Assembly: GCA_963970005.1 (NCBI GenBank)
Contig: CAXAMN010001447.1
Coordinates: 1,274,110-1,338,109 of the forward strand
Direction of reading: 5' to 3'
DNA: 64,000 nucleotides
Source: Durusdinium trenchii
Lineage: Eukaryota; Sar; Dinophyceae; Suessiales; Symbiodiniaceae
Part shown: one piece after another, positions 63,984 through 64,000 of the stretch
Layout: each line of letters begins with the position of its first letter
How positions within the stretch are numbered: position 1 is the first letter of the stretch
Position numbers and translations under genes: made by a program
Notes under the pieces: generated by a model
What the model was told of the DNA's origin: nothing
Seen by the model: only the letters and a program-made list of their open reading frames with translations
Databases searched by the model: none

Positions 63984-64000
63984 CTGTTCTCAATCCTAAA

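Overview
The window reads as nuclear DNA of a dinoflagellate, most likely a Symbiodiniaceae-type alga. The support is: many very short exons (30-130 bp) in long introns; exon joints that nearly always read AG|G on both sides, with GC and GA donors as common as GT; a near-copy of the 3' part of the dinoflagellate spliced leader; and a dispersed repeat built on 'ctactaggggctcctgg'. Gene models are my own splice reconstructions from reading frame, family motifs and phase, so exon ends may be off by a few bases where AG|G is duplicated.

Layout. 1-6.6 kb: only weak exon candidates, the best at 5.5 and 6.3 kb (+). 6.64-10.94 kb (+): an apparently complete 11-exon gene for an Ldh2-family malate/L-lactate dehydrogenase; its exons sum to 1131 bp with every phase matching. 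12.5-26.2 kb (+): a scattered set of about 25 tiny exons encoding a charged, coiled-coil-like protein of unknown function; an assembly gap inside a TCA repeat lies in it. 26.2-28.9 kb: no confident gene. 28.98-35.9 kb: an AT-rich island bounded by tandem arrays (GAGTGT and 42-bp repeats on the left, a 22-bp minisatellite and a degenerate array on the right). 36.18-43.13 kb (-): a secreted clan GH-A glycoside hydrolase (GH72-like) with two C-terminal X8/CBM43-like modules. 47.7-49.4 kb (-): a ubiquitin-like domain split over four small exons. 50.9-51.9 kb (-): weak exons. 52.4-52.9 kb (-): an intronless 160-codon Cys-rich frame. 54-58.8 kb (-): weak exon candidates. 58.8-60.3 kb: a foldback element and a diverged direct duplication around a hairpin.

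No operon-like logic is expected or seen; neighbours are on both strands and functionally unrelated. No tRNA, rRNA or CRISPR was found. The most noteworthy items are the AT-rich island between satellites, the internally duplicated X8 modules of the glycosidase, the two-copy foldback element, and the fully phase-consistent set of non-canonical introns.
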